Shown here in pieces: positions 1 through 11,920 of a DNA stretch of 64,000 nt. This DNA is from Stropharia rugosoannulata (taxonomy: Eukaryota; Basidiomycota; Agaricomycetes; Agaricales; Strophariaceae), in NCBI GenBank assembly GCA_028532985.1, contig JANCIK010000004.1, positions 1,116,001 to 1,180,000 on the forward strand, in the 5' to 3' direction. Every line of letters starts with the position of its first letter. Within the stretch, counting starts at the first letter, position 1. Under the pieces are notes generated by a model. That model worked only from the letters and a program-made list of their open reading frames with translations. It did no database searches and was not told the DNA's origin. Made by a program: the position numbers and the translations under genes.

Positions 1-209
1 GATCCCGGTTTGTTATTTGTCTCCGATTTGTCACTGCTTTATTTGGGTCGTTCCCCAATGATGCATGCTGGTGGTATCAGGCCCTGCAAGTTGCCTTGAA
101 CTCTTAAATCTCTCGTCTTGTTACAACGCCTGGCTTATTTTACATGCTTTTTCATTCTCCAAATTAATTCTCATAACTTTCGACGCTCAGCTACCTTGCA
201 ACTACTACT

Positions 210-2920
210 ATGTCTCAGACTCAGAAATCTATCTCTTATGATGCTGCGATGCTTTTCTGGCGGTCAATAACACAGATATTCTTCCGGGAGATACGTCCGC
301 GAGGGGCATTCCATATTCCAAAGGATGGGCCTGTTATTTTTGTGGGTGCGCCTCACAACAACCAAGTCAGTCGCTATTATTGTGTTCTTTGCGAAAAGTT
401 TTGAACGTGTACAGTTCCTTGACCCATTGCTGTTAAGTCTGGAAGTGTACCGCGAGACACATCGACATGTTCAATTTCTTACAGCGGCAGCGAGCATGAA
501 GCGCAAGTGGGTTGGATTTTTTGCGCGTCTAATGGACAGCAGTACGTTTGGTTTCTACCTTACGACATGCACTCTGTCAATTAATATTTATAGTTCCTGT
601 TGCTCGCGCTGCGGACATGGCGACGCCTGGTGCGGGGACGGTCTCTCTTTCCCAAGATGATCCCTGTCTTGTAATTGGCGATGGAACTAAATTCACGGAA
701 GACTTCAAGCCAAGAATGCAGATCTTGTTACCCAAGTCTGTTAATTCGGCAGTGGCTGAAGTTGTTGAAGTCCTATCCGACACTCAGCTACGCATCAAGA
801 AGGAATTTGGTGGAGGGGACAGCGGTAAAGGGACGGCGCGGATTCGTGAGAAGGTTAAAGAGCTGCAGGCGGAAGGCGTTAACGGTTTAACATATAAGAA
901 ACTGCCATTTGTCAACCAGCAAGACATGTACAGACATGTATACCAGTGTCTGAGAGCTGGTGGAAGTATCGGGATTTTTCCAGAAGGTAAGGATTCTACG
1001 AGATGGCATCTTCAAATACTTACTGCCAAGATAACAGGGGGCAGCCATGACCGAACAGACCTGCTGCCTCTCAAGGCGGGTGTCTCTATTATGGCCCTAG
1101 GAGCAATGGCAAATGACCCTACTGTACAAGTAAAAATTGTACCTGTTGGGCTTTCTTACTTCCATGCTCATCGTTTCCGTTCGCGGGCCGTCGTTGAATT
1201 CGGCACTGCCATGGACGTTCCCGCAGAACTCGTGGAAATGTTCAAGCAAGGGGGGAATGAGAAAAGAGAAGCTGTCTCCAAATTCCTAGACCTGATTTAT
1301 AATGGTTTGAAGACCGTCACCATCCGTGCCCCTGATTATGACACTCTTATGGTGAGTACTCTTTCATTTCTTTTTCTCTGACTGTGATTGAGCTTCCTGT
1401 TGTAGCTCATCCAAGCCGTGCGGCGGCTATACAAAACACCAGGTCAACATCTGACTCTCGGACAAGTTGTAGAGTTAAACCGGAGATTGCTGGAGGGTTA
1501 TACACATTTCAAAGATGAACCTCGTGTACAGAAGTTACGTGCAGATGTGCTGAAGTACAATCGTCGCGTTCGAGATTTGGGACTCCGGGACCATCAAGTA
1601 AAGTCATTTAATCTTATGCTGTCTGCATCTACTCAATAGCATTAGGTTCCGAGAGCCCAGAAGGCAGGATGGAAGACACTGGGCTTGCTAATATACCGCG
1701 TGTGTCTACTGCTGTCATGGACTATTCTCGCACTTCCGGGCACCATATTAAATTCCCCTATTCTCATCTTGGCATCTATCATATCAAGGAAGAAGGCTAA
1801 AGGTCGGTTTTTCAGTTACTTACATGTAAATCAATCCGTTTCTGACAAATGACAGATGCTCTGGCGGCCTCTGTGGTCAAGATTGCTGGGCGGGATGTTC
1901 TCGCTACTTGGAAGATTTTAATTGCAATGGGTGTCACGCCTGTTCTATACACCTTCTACGCCATCTTAGCTACATTTATTGCTAGTCGTGCCAAAGCACC
2001 GTTGCAATTGAGAATCTGGACGCCACTTTTAGTCTTTGTGACACTGCCTTTCATGAATTACGCTGCTCTAAAGTTCGGAGAGGCTGGAATGGACGTTCTA
2101 AAGTCAGCCTTTTCGAATAGTTTCTTGTCGCTCACAAAGCTAATAGTCATTTTTGAAGATCTCTCCCACCTCTTATCATCGCCTTGTTCCCGGGTCAACA
2201 ACGGTCGCTTGGCAAGCTGAAAGCTGAACGCATCGACTTGGCGAACCAAGTTGCTAGTCTTATCAATGACTTCGGTCCAAAACTCTACGAGGATTTCAAT
2301 CAGGTCAGCAATAGTGCCTTATGCATTGAATCCATCTTTTGATTAATTTCCCGGTCTAGACACGAATACTTCCGTCTGCCAGTGCGCCTCCGTCAAATGG
2401 AGCATCTGGCCTTTGGAGAAGGAAAAGCAGCATAGGGGCCGTTGATGCGCAGGGTCTAGGTCTCACGCATCCGATGACATGGATTGACGAACGGCTCTTT
2501 GGCTGGAGCCGCAGCTCGAAGCGCGGCACGAGCGCCTGGAGCGGGCCCGTCGATGACGTTAGTAGGATACATACGCCAGACGATTCGGACGAAGAAGATA
2601 TGGGCGACTACGACAATGTCGTCGGCCTCGTAGCGGGTGACAATGCTGACGGTGCCCTCAACCCACCTTCGCGTAATTCACGAAGTCGACAGGGCTCTTA
2701 CGCCGATCTACAGCGCCTACGTATGGCGCCTATGACCTCAACTATTTCCCAACCATCGCCGGCGTCCGCAGAAGGACACGAGCACGTCACTCATCGGGTG
2801 AGGCGTGCGTCACTTTGTGATGGGGTCCCGGTTACTCGATTGGCGCATATAAAAAAGGACGATCGCTTCGAGGAGGCAACTCAAAATATCAATGAAGAAC
2901 TCAATGGTAAGACACAGTGA
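210..2920 (+). CDS. SCT1: Glycerol-3-phosphate / dihydroxyacetone-phosphate acyltransferase, Sct1/Gpt2 family
   Basis: Catalyses the first acylation step of glycerolipid synthesis at the ER (family knowledge). About nine exons are readable. The acyltransferase blocks are PHNNQFLDP (split by the intron at 366-414), IPVARAADMATPG (restored by splicing 542-593) and FPEGGSHDRTDLLPLKAG (split by the 51-bp intron 987-1037). Further introns lie at 1352-1405, about 1598-1646, about 1805-1855 and 2103-2158. Hydrophobic segments LGLLIYRVCLLLSWTILAL and VTPVLYTFYAILATFIA follow the catalytic half, then PPLIIALFPGQQRSLGKLK. The tail (2474-2920) is Ser/Asp/Glu-rich and starts at MTWIDERLFGWSR, as in fungal Sct1 proteins. 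Start chosen at the first ATG, which opens MSQTQKSISYDAAMLFWRS. Whether it is orthologous to yeast SCT1 or GPT2 cannot be decided here. Confidence 0.9.
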
Positions 2921-3065
2921 ATAAACGGACCTTATCTACCGAGGCAATGGACAAACACCTGGAGATGCAGACTTAAACAAAGTACACTATAGCTTCGTCG
3001 CACAGTACTTTTCCATGATAATTGTCAATCCAAGTATATATAGTGTGCAAATATATGTAGCAGAT

Positions 3066-4973
3066 TTAGACGCCGCGTTTTGTCAGAATCTCAACTCCAG
3101 TCTCGGTGATCCTGTAGGGAAAAGTCTGAGGTATGGTAGAGGAAAGAAACTTCGAAACCACGAACAGTAAAGTATCCTCGAATTGAGCGCTCATTTTGCC
3201 GTCGAGCGTAGTGGCTGTCCAGTTATCCGGCCAATGCACATCTCCCCAACTAGGACCCAAGTTCAACATCTTTTTTTATAAAAGTAAGCTTCAAATCATG
3301 TGGACAAGGTGTGAAAGTACTGACAGGCTCGATGGTGAAAGTCTTTGTAATGATTATATTTGAATCAGTGATGATACCATGCTCGGGGCTAACTGACTCA
3401 CCATGCCGGGCTTCATGGTCCCAACAGCCTTGTTTTTAGCATAGTGAGGGATGTTGGGTGCCGTATGGAAGAGGTTGTTAACACCATGCCCCGTGTAAGT
3501 GCGCACAACGGAGCATCCGTTGGCACGAGCCACGGGTTCACTGCGAGATGCCTGTCAGTCTGCAAGCATTGAGTTCAAGTGGTACACGAAAGCGCACATT
3601 GCCTTTCCAAGGTCACGGAAAAGAGCGCCAGGCTTGCAGAGCTTGATAGCTTCATCAAGACTCTCACGTGTGGTATGAATCAGTTTTTGCGCGTCCTCGT
3701 CGACTTTGCCCACTGGGTACGTCTCGTTGAGGTCCCCGTGAAAGCCTTTAACGCATATAATCAATTGAACTTCGAGTCAATGTGCTCAAGAATCCTTACC
3801 ATCATAATATACAGAAACATCTGTTCATAAGCTCTTCAGTACACGCCACTCAGACCGAAGGAGGTAGTGTAGCGCACCGATGTTGATGATATCTCCTTCT
3901 TTCAACTTGCGCTTGTCGGGAATTCCGTGGCAGATAACCTCGTTAATGGATCTGAAAAAGCAAGAAAATGTCAGGAAAAAGGAAAAATAAATATTGCCTG
4001 TCCGGATGAAACAGATGGACGATACGTACGTGCAGACGGATTTAGGAAAGCCCCGGTATCCCAGCGGGGACGGATAGGCATTGCGCTCAATGGTCGCGTT
4101 GTGAACGATCTCGTCAATCTCGTCCGTCGTTATACCGGGCTTGACAGCGGCCGCGGCGATATCTAACACTTCTCGGGTGAGCTGAAGGGCGCCCACAATG
4201 TCAGCCGAAAAGCAAAGGCCACTAGTAGGATAATAAGCTTACCCGGCACACAGTGCGCATTTTTTGGATTTCCTCAGCATTGAGTATTCGTGGCGGCTGC
4301 CCGGCGGCCTTGATCTCTCCAAGAGGCTTGCCTAAGAATAGGAAAAGTTAGCACCTGAGCCATGGGGCAGGACCTGGTGCAGCATTGCAAGCGCCAGTCT
4401 GAAACGCTTACCTCCAGCATTGACATAGTCTGGCCTGGGGATGTGGTCTGGTACAGTGCGTTTTGAAGACAGTGGGTATACCGGCCGCATTGACCCCGTG
4501 AAAGAGTAGTTGGGGAATGGGTTATATGTCCCATCTTAGGGAGCTCACTGAATTAGCGGAGACACTGATAATACTGTAGCTATGATAAATACCTGAAGGC
4601 ATATTGGTGCCGCCATTCTTCGCGATATCATGGACTATTTTGTGGGTTTTCTGGCAAACGATGACATGATGGCTTAGCGCTCCCTCGTGGATACATGCAA
4701 ATGAAGCAACCAACCCCTGTGGTGATGGTGATTAGAATTCATTGCTAGGCACAAATTGTATTCACGGCGCTTACATCCAGCCTTGAAACATTCCTGCCCA
4801 CAATAGAAAGAGCCGCGGATTCCCAGCCTAACGATAGATTGAACGCTAAGTTTTTTTGGCTAAAGCAGATAAGAAGTGTAGACGAACTTGGCACACGTTG
4901 GACATTCCAGACGGGAGACAGGGTTGCCGTTAGGGCAGGACTGGCTTTGACAAGTGTACGTTGTGTTGGACAT
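3066..4973 (-). CDS. MAP1: Methionine aminopeptidase type 1 with N-terminal zinc finger
   Basis: Removes initiator methionine from nascent cytosolic proteins. The start at 4973 opens [17 protein letters not shown], the C6H2 ribosome-binding zinc finger of eukaryotic MAP1; [11 protein letters not shown] and KTHKIVHD supply the remaining ligands. The catalytic domain reads through exons [20 protein letters not shown], then [19 protein letters not shown], then [19 protein letters not shown]. The metal-site segments are [12 protein letters not shown] and [18 protein letters not shown], and the C-terminus is FEDTLL...TETGVEIL. Multi-exon; the junctions in the zinc-finger region (about 4650-4780) were not fully resolved. 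It converges on the acyltransferase gene 146 bp away. Type 1 is clear from the zinc finger and the absence of the MAP2 insert. Confidence 0.92.
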
Positions 4974-5609
4974 TGAAAGCGCAGCGGAGATGGAAGTCCG
5001 TAGACAAGTTGTGGGTCCGGTCCCGACACACCCTCTAGCACTATTTACCGATCACTAGATATAACGTAAGCAAGTAATGTATTTAAGGTTCTTGTATAGT
5101 AATTTTTGAAGTGCCTCCAAGGAGTTAATAACTTTTTTACTCCCGTCGACGTTTGTATTGGCGTTGCAGGGGTTGCTAGGGAAAGGTCGAGTTGCTACAT
5201 GAAGGAGGAAAAAGTCTAGGTAACGGTGGTGGTAGAGGAAAACATATTAGAGAGTTGCATATTAACGAGCCATACTTTCGAGAGCAATATATACACACGA
5301 GTGGACCAAGTAGTGTCTGGAAGAAAAATGCAGTGGGCGAGCAGAAATAAAAATATATGCAATGAAGAAAGCCAAAAAGAAAGAAAGAAAAAAGAGAAGA
5401 GGACAGACAGCCTGGCAATAAAAAGCAGTATATGTATGATGCAAGAGACAAGAGCAGAGGAGCAGAGCAATTAGAGGGTAAGATGGGTACGTATAGAGTT
5501 ATGAGCATGAGCATGGGTAAGATGGACAAGAGTTGGTGCCATATATAAAATGCAAGGGCGCTAGACGGAAGAACACGGCGGGAAGCTTGCATGATGTGAG
5601 CAGGACAGA
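4974..5609. other. Intergenic, promoter of MAP1 and 3' region of the 205-aa gene
   Basis: About 640 bp with no supported gene. Around 5330-5460 the + strand is strongly purine-rich (runs of gaaag and aaaga), so the minus strand is a pyrimidine tract lying just beyond the stop codon of the 205-aa gene. The long minus-strand ORFs here translate to Leu/Phe/Cys-rich low-complexity sequence that follows from this composition, so I read the tract as 3' UTR or spacer. Confidence 0.5.
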
Positions 5610-6227
5610 TTAAGCATCTATAGGGTCGACTTTGAAGGAACTCCTAGGATGGCTGGCTGCGCGGTGGAGGTCCCTATAGCGGGCAGGACCAAAGATATCC
5701 ACGAGATAGGATTCGTTGGCGTTCAGCCAGGAGACGGGGGGTAGACCGCGGACAGTGCGGGAGCCATCTGCAGCGTCAATGAAGGCTACGGTGACAACAC
5801 CGGTCAGAAGGCACTGCAGCAGATTGAGGATGTCCTGAATGGGACTGCATATCCGGCGGACAGACTCAAAGGTGTCGCTGTGGAAGACCATTTCCCATTG
5901 TATCCGACGTTCTGGGGAGAAAAAGGAAGAGGCGTGGACAGGGAGCTGGAGCCGTAATTTTGGGCCCGCGGGGAGGTTTACGGAAGAGCGCCATATTGAA
6001 GCCATTTCGATAGAAAAAAGGATGCGGCTATCCTGGTTGGGGAGCTCTGTCCAGTTATGGTCACGGACGAGGGCGTTCTTGAGGGCGACGAGCAGACGGT
6101 GTGCGCGGGTATAGGTGGCGCCGAGAGCGTCTGCGGTGGTGAGGGGGATGCGGGTGATCTGTGCCCACTCGTCCATGTTGCGGACGCTGCTGGAGAAGAC
6201 GACCTCGGTCTTTGCTTGGGCGGCCAT
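5610..6227 (-). CDS. Uncharacterised 205-aa protein
   Basis: Single-exon ORF from the ATG at 6227 (MAAQAKTEVVFSSSVRNMDEW) to the stop at 5610, unusual here in having no intron. I do not recognise the family. The sequence looks globular, with mixed helix and strand: RAHRLLVALKNALVRDHNW, then RRIQWEMVFHSDTFESVRRI and DILNLLQCLLTGVVTVAFID. No signal peptide, membrane segment or catalytic motif is obvious. It is divergent from eIF2B-alpha with 219 bp of GC-rich sequence between the two starts, so they may share a promoter. The long open frame and ordinary codon use support a real gene. Confidence 0.7.
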   Translation of the reverse strand: MAAQAKTEVVFSSSVRNMDEWAQITRIPLTTADALGATYTRAHRLLVALKNALVRDHNWTELPNQDSRILFSIEMASIWRSSVNLPAGPKLRLQLPVHASSFFSPERRIQWEMVFHSDTFESVRRICSPIQDILNLLQCLLTGVVTVAFIDAADGSRTVRGLPPVSWLNANESYLVDIFGPARYRDLHRAASHPRSSFKVDPIDA

Positions 6228-6446
6228 AGTTGTAGCGGTCAGAGAAGGGGCATGGCAGGATTGGCCGGCCCTTGTTTATGTAGCGGTCCCTGTCGGCGCG
6301 CAAAATCGAATATTAATGGGTGCCATTAATATTCCCTGCGTCGGGCGAAAATACACGTGTATTCGTCCCGCCGCCCCTCGGCAGCCCCCGCCCGGCCCCG
6401 GCATGTCACATGCTCGGCCCCTTGCTCTCCTCCGCTTACCACCACC

Positions 6447-7902
6447 ATGTCCGCCTTCGATATCTATGCCGCCTTCAAGCGCATCCTCTCCAACGAGGAG
6501 GTCCGTGCTTCCACCCTCCCCTAATGTCCACAGCTCAACCGATGGTCGCAGATCTCGACCCCGCTCGCCGCCATCCTTGCCCTTACCGAGCTGATTGACA
6601 ACTCGGATGGTCAGTCCTCCGCCGTATCGCCTGCGCGCTGCTCACCCCCGCACAGCCGGCACCATGTTCGAACTCGTCAAGGCCCTCAACGATGGCGCCC
6701 GCGAGCTCCAGCGCCAGGCCACCAACTCAATCAGCATAAACGCCGGCTGCGAACTCTTCATCGCGTTCGTTACCTTGTTCCCCCATGACTCGGCTGTCTG
6801 TCTCTCTTCATCGCGCGTCCTTCCGCACAATCTGAACATTATCTAGAACTTTACTGATCTAAAGAAAGAACTCATCCTGCAAGGCCAGAATTACGCAAAG
6901 GAAGCCCTTACCTATCGCAAAAAAATCGCCGAACTCGCATTTGGGTTCATCAAAGACGGCTCTGTGGTTAGTTCTTTTTACAGTTGGTCATTTGCGTGAA
7001 TTAACTAATTTCATTCTTCGAAAGATACTTACCCATTCGTATTCGCGGGTCGTTATGCAAACCCTTCTCTTGGCTCATAAACACAAACATATATCAGGTC
7101 TGTCTCCACTGTTCCGCGGAGCTGCGTTGGAGTGCTAACGTTATCTCCTCGTAGTATTCGTCACAGAAGCGCGTCCGCGAGGTCTGGGGTATGTGAACCT
7201 TACACATGATCTCTTGACAGTACCTTAACCTACGAGGTTACAGGATAAAGACCGCTGAACGTTTAACAGCAGCAGGCGTGCCCAGCACTGTAATCCTGGA
7301 TTCAGCCGTAGCCTACGTCATGGACAAAGTTGACTTCGTTCTCGTTGGCTCGGAGGCAGTAGTTGAGAGTGGCGGACTTGTAAACGCAGTGGGTAGCAAT
7401 CAAATTGCTATCATCGCTAGAGCAGCCAACAAACCCTTCTACGCCTTAGCAGAGAGGTATTTTTATATTATTGGATGTTATCGATTGATTCACTAACACG
7501 ATGCCACTTTACCAGCTACAAGTTTCACCGTTTGTTCCCGCTATCACAGTACGATCTCCCCAGTCACAACTCCAAAATCCTCTCGTTTCCCCGCCTCCTT
7601 TCGTCTGAGCGTCCCTCTTCAATACACTCTTCTACTCATGATTCGACGACATCCGCACAAATTCCCACTGACAAGAAACCGGATCTCGCTCCTCTGAAAA
7701 TAACTCAACAACAAATTTCCGAAAACAATCCCGACGTTGATTATACTAGGTCTGTCATTTCGCACCTTTTGAGACTACGGAGCTCAACTGATTCTCCAAA
7801 TGGTGAACCAGACCCGATCTGATATCCCTCGTGTTCTCGGATGTGGGAAGTTTAACGCCGGAAGGCGTCAGTCAATATCTTGTCGGCATGTTCGCAGGAT
7901 GA
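6447..7902 (+). CDS. GCN3: Translation initiation factor eIF2B subunit alpha
   Basis: Regulatory subunit of the eIF2 guanine-nucleotide exchange factor, which senses phosphorylated eIF2. The start in accaccATG opens MSAFDIYAAFKRILSNEE. Exons then give AGTMFELVKALNDGARELQ, the Rossmann-like core ILTHSYSRVVMQTLL, ERLTAAGVPSTVILDSAVAY and KVDFVLVGSEAVVESGG, and AIIARAANKPFYALAESYKF. The last intron (about 7750-7811) must be removed to join DYTR to PDLISLVFSDVG and LTPEGVSQYLVGMF, the standard C-terminus; the longest open frame runs past this intron in the wrong frame. A Ser/Thr-rich stretch of about 50 residues (7580-7730) sits between YDLP and NPDVDYT, longer than in yeast or animal homologues. 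Confidence 0.93.
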
Positions 7903-8727
7903 TGTCACGCACCGTAAATGTATCTCATAATGGCCACTCACATTTTATCCAAATATCACACCAGCCCAAGTAAGCCTGATTGCTAGATGGATAGGTACGA
8001 TAAGCGATAATCTATCTTTTCCAGCTCAGACTCTAGTTCGTCCCAGCGGCTGATTTAAAAAAAGAACTACAGATCTCGCTCGGGATGGAGTCGTAACTCA
8101 TGGATCACAGTGCACAGTAATATTTTTACACGCGCTGAAAGTGCCTTGTGTCTCACTTAGCACTGTCCTGGACAACGTAGCATGCGCTTTCTCTTTTTGT
8201 TTATTTGATTGGATCCAAAATACCTCTAAAAATGGCTATTCTTCCCTAAAGTATCATGCCCTTACACGCAAATTGACCTAACAAGTGTGTGATGACGCAT
8301 GCATTATACACAGAAAACACGACTTTAAGGCGCAGAAACAAAGTTCAAAAGTTTATCTGACTAGGCAAAATTAAAATTTTAGCTATAGGGTTTGTAGATC
8401 ACGAAGTTGAATCGAGAAGATTCGAACATGTCGATGGTCGTGAATGGTTAGCCGGATTTTTCCTGCCCGTCGAATCGTAATATGTTGCTGGAACTAGATA
8501 GAGACGGCATCTATTAACTTGTGCCTACTGCAGCCTTCACAACGGCCCGAACGTGTTTTCATCAATGGCAAGCTTTCAGAACCGCGGAAAAAATAAATGG
8601 AGCCTCTGGTATCGAAAGGTATAAAAAGAGCGTTTTTCTAACATTTCTGCAGTTCACTGGCTCCTCGAGTTTGACATCTCACCACCTCCGCTAGCCTGTA
8701 CAACTCTCTACCCTTCTATATATCCCA
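7903..8727. other. Intergenic, upstream of CxxC gene 1
   Basis: About 820 bp without any supported ORF. It holds the eIF2B-alpha 3' region and, near its right end, the TATA-containing promoter of the CxxC gene. No repeat or mobile-element signature seen. Confidence 0.5.
8620..8628 (+). promoter_or_regulatory. TATA box of CxxC gene 1
   Basis: TATAAAAAG lies 100 bp before the ATG at 8728, in an otherwise gene-free stretch. The spacing suits a TATA box with a 5' UTR of about 70 nt. Inferred from motif and position only. Confidence 0.45.
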
Positions 8728-9242
8728 ATGTGTCGTTGGCGCCAGTGAGTCCCTTTCGAGAATGTATACGATCTCGCTAAACCCTTCTCCAGAATTAGTG
8801 ACACATACGCCGTCTGTGGTCACGCATATCGTCTTGTATGGGATACTGCCCGTTCTTCTCCTATGCCCCACTAACGATGGCCGCACTCTTCAGCCGGACG
8901 AGATTGTGGGTATATAATTCATGGTCTGGTGACGCAAGTAAAACTGTCATCTTAGGTTCACTGTGATAAGACGGACTGCAAGTTTAGCCCATACCACGAC
9001 CCCAACTGTGGCCCTAAGTGCAAAGATACATGCTGGCAGTAGTGAGTAGATGGCGTCTCAAGCGTGGCCCTCTTATTAAAACCATTCTTCAATAGTCGGC
9101 AGTTCCCTGAGCAGATAAGTGAGGAGGAGAACATAAGATGCCATTCGCCACAGCTGACCTCACTATTTTAGCCCGCAGACTGGATAGGAAATGTCCTGCC
9201 TGCCAGGAAGCTGATCGTCAGCATGCTATGAGGCGCTATTGA
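8728..9242 (+). CDS. Small CxxC cysteine-rich protein (about 82 aa, six exons)
   Basis: A gene with no long ORF, assembled from six short exons: 8728-8744, 8793-8835, 8894-8905, 8956-9041, 9096-9118 and 9172-9242. All five introns are 48-58 bp with GT...AG ends (8745-8792, 8836-8893, 8906-8955, 9042-9095, 9119-9171). The spliced product starts MCRWRQISDTYAVCGHAYRL. Its Cys/His pattern is CGH...CDKTDCKFSPYH...CGPKCKDTCWQYRQFPEQ, ending with KCPACQ. No signal peptide. The pattern matches the small CxxC proteins common in agaricomycete genomes (from memory), whose function is unknown; the paired Cys/His residues suggest zinc binding. Strong evidence is that every splice restores the cysteine-rich frame. 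Confidence 0.8.
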
Positions 9243-10486
9243 CAGTCGGCCATGTAAAGACGGCTCGACGAAAGATAGATAACATTAATACAGATAATTT
9301 TTTAATACTCGGGTACCAATTTTTGTGGATCCGATTCTATTTCCGCGCAATGCCATAACGTTATGCTTTGTCGCAAAAACCTTGGCAGGATTTCTTAGAG
9401 AGGAATCAACTAGTTCCGCGTGTGGTGTTCTATGTCTGGTCAGATGAGTGATTGGACCGCCACTCCATAGTGCACTCGGTGGCAGAAGGGGGTAAGATGT
9501 GCCATCTGCGTTCTAGAGCCGGAGCGTGGTGAATTTCAACCTTGGTGTACGGGGAGAATGGGAATGAATTGGGAAGGAGGCGCAGTTTGAAACTGCCACA
9601 AGTGCCATGTTTTTTCGGGCCGTTTTCTGTCCAACAAGATGAACAAGAGATCGATGAAAAACAAACCACCCCGAGCCATCAGCCATGTGCAGTCAAGGGT
9701 AAACCAAGGCGTGAAAATTGATATGAAAATGTCATCATAGATGCCTTCTACCAGCAGGCTTGCCAGGGAATTTAGCGCTATCCAAAGATCACCAACTCAG
9801 CTTCCAGCTGCGACGAGATAGGACGATGCGATTTCCTGGCATTGGGCGTTGGAACACATGGCGAAATACCCAGGCCGTGAGTATAATTTGCGAGACTCTG
9901 TCGCAAAAGAGGTGTGCCTAGCTGCCTTGCTGCACAGTCGGAAGCATAAAATCAGGCTCACGGAGAAAAAAGTAGTTTCCCTCGCGCTGCGCACACATTG
10001 TGGGACGTCCCGGGAATTGCTGACATGGTCTACCCGGAGACAATGCAGCGCGAGGTTTGTTTATCAGTCAGTCCGCTTACCGGAGTATGAAAGCACAATA
10101 TCGGTTTAATTTGCCCTCAGGGTTTCAGCAACGCAAGCCTCCACTCCACTGCATTCCTTCTCAACGTGGCGAGTGTCAAGCCTCGACTAGAACCGACGAA
10201 ACTCAGACAGGATCGGCAACAGTAATTTTTGGCTATCCGAAGCACAGTATCAGGACATCACTCGACATAAACACCCAGGATTCAGGGTTGATAATTATGA
10301 CGCTAAGGTGGAAATAATAATGAGAAAAGACTCGACTACTTTGCAGGAATTGCCAATTATAGATCACACAGATCATATTACGTAATGAGAAGGATGGTCA
10401 ACTTTGCCGACAGAGGTCTCTCCGAAGTCGCTCAGACGGCCATTCGTCCGTCGGTATACTTTGACCAATGTCAACCTCCTTTCACC
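9243..10486. other. Gene-poor intergenic stretch
   Basis: About 1.2 kb between CxxC gene 1 and the cyclin gene. Short open frames occur on both strands (for example 9849-10109 + and 9430-9669 -), but none shows a recognisable domain or splice-consistent extension. I see no terminal inverted repeats or transposase remnants. Confidence 0.45.
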
Positions 10487-11869
10487 ATGGAAACAAACAC
10501 AGATGCTCTTGACCATGACCAGTGGATATTCTACGCCTCAGCGCTGAGCCAGACGCCCTCGATGTGCTCTTTGCAGCAGGAACTGTACGACAGAGCTAGG
10601 GGGATAGAGTTTTTGTTCCGCCTTGGTTCGTCTTTGGTTTTGTGAGTAGAACTTCTCTCTGTTCAGCGCATTCCTTATCGCTTTCAGGCCCACTTCAGCA
10701 ATGTGCACAGCGGCGACGTGGTTTCACCGTTTCTATATGCGTTACTCAATGGAAGAGTTCCATCGACAGGTGCGCTCATCTATACACTGCACAGAACATA
10801 TGGTTTAAAATGTGCAGGACGTCGCAGCCTCATGTATATTCTTGGCAACCAAGACTGAAGAATGTGGGCGAAAACTGCGAGATGTTGCACGCCTGTACCA
10901 GGCCAAGGTGAAGAATGTTGACATTGCTTCTATTCCTGTTGATAGCAAGGTATGACGATTCTAATTCATAAATACATGTGACGAACTAATTCGCTCATAG
11001 GAAGTGGACAATTGTCAAGCTGCAATCCTTTTGACAGAGGAGGTCCTGTTGGAAGCACTGTGTTTTGACTTTGTCGTGAACAGCCCTCACGCCGAACTGT
11101 TAGACTTGTTCGATACATTAGGCAGTCCCTTGGAGGTCCAAGAATATGCATGGAGTCTAGCACACGACTCGTGAGTCTGCTATAATGTTTTTCACGCTAT
11201 GTACTAATAAAATCAACCATTCACTAGATACAGAACACCTCTATGCATCTTGTACCCTCCTCGACTGATTGCGATAGCTTGTTATGTTCTTGCGCAACGA
11301 GTTCTAGACGGACCGAATTCCCCATCTCTCGACGCCCGTATATCTGCTACCTCGCCGTCGAACTATCTGCCCACGCCACCCTCACACAAACCACCTTCAC
11401 CCGATGCATCCAGGGCAGCGATCGACACGTATCAGCTAACTGAATTAGAACTTGTTCACCTTGCAGGTGCGTCCCGTATCCATTGTCAATCTGTCATCAA
11501 CAAAGTCTAACGCCCGAAATAGAAGCCCTCGGCATTCTCCTAGAATTTTATTCTGTGCAGGACCAAACGATGTATCCGTATTTGTCTGCTATCATATCTG
11601 TGAGTTTAGAGAGATTGCTCAGTGATTATCACAATTCACAAATATATACTGTACGTAAGGTCTCGCCCCCTGCACAAAATGGTCACCGACCTAGGTTCTA
11701 CGTCTCCCGATCCGAACTCTACCCCCCTGTAAACACTGGGGAATTTCAGGCAGTTCAAGAAGCATTAGGAAGGACGCCAAGCTCATCGCACGGTGGCTGC
11801 ACTCCCGTCACCCAACCATCCGAAGACAACAAACTGCTTTCACAGCAGCCTGATGACTATACTCAATAG
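10487..11869 (+). CDS. C-type cyclin, cyclin K / Ctk2-like
   Basis: Probable regulatory partner of a transcriptional CDK (the CTD-kinase Cdk9/Cdk12/Ctk1 class). Start taken at 10487 in caccATGg (METNTDALDHDQWIF); an in-frame ATG at 10385 is possible. The first cyclin box reads QELYDRARGIEFLFRLGSSL, then PTSAMCTAATWFHRFYMRYS after removal of the intron 10641-10689, then DVAASCIFLATKTEECGRKL, the hallmark ATKTEE block. The second fold includes LLTEEVLLEALCFDFVV and YPPRLIAIACYVLAQRVLDG. A Pro/Ser-rich linker (11320-11420) and a disordered Gln/Ser-rich tail follow. It converges on the next gene with 51 bp between stops. Cyclin L or T is the alternative assignment. Confidence 0.85.
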
Positions 11870-11920
11870 CTATATTACTGGTAGTATTACATGTACAGAG
11901 AAAAGGGAATAAGCTTCTAC

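Noticed and set aside
5176..5592. Long minus-strand open frames encoding Leu/Phe/Cys-rich peptides
   Set aside because: They follow from a purine-rich + strand tract; composition is extreme, several frames are open at once, and there is no domain.
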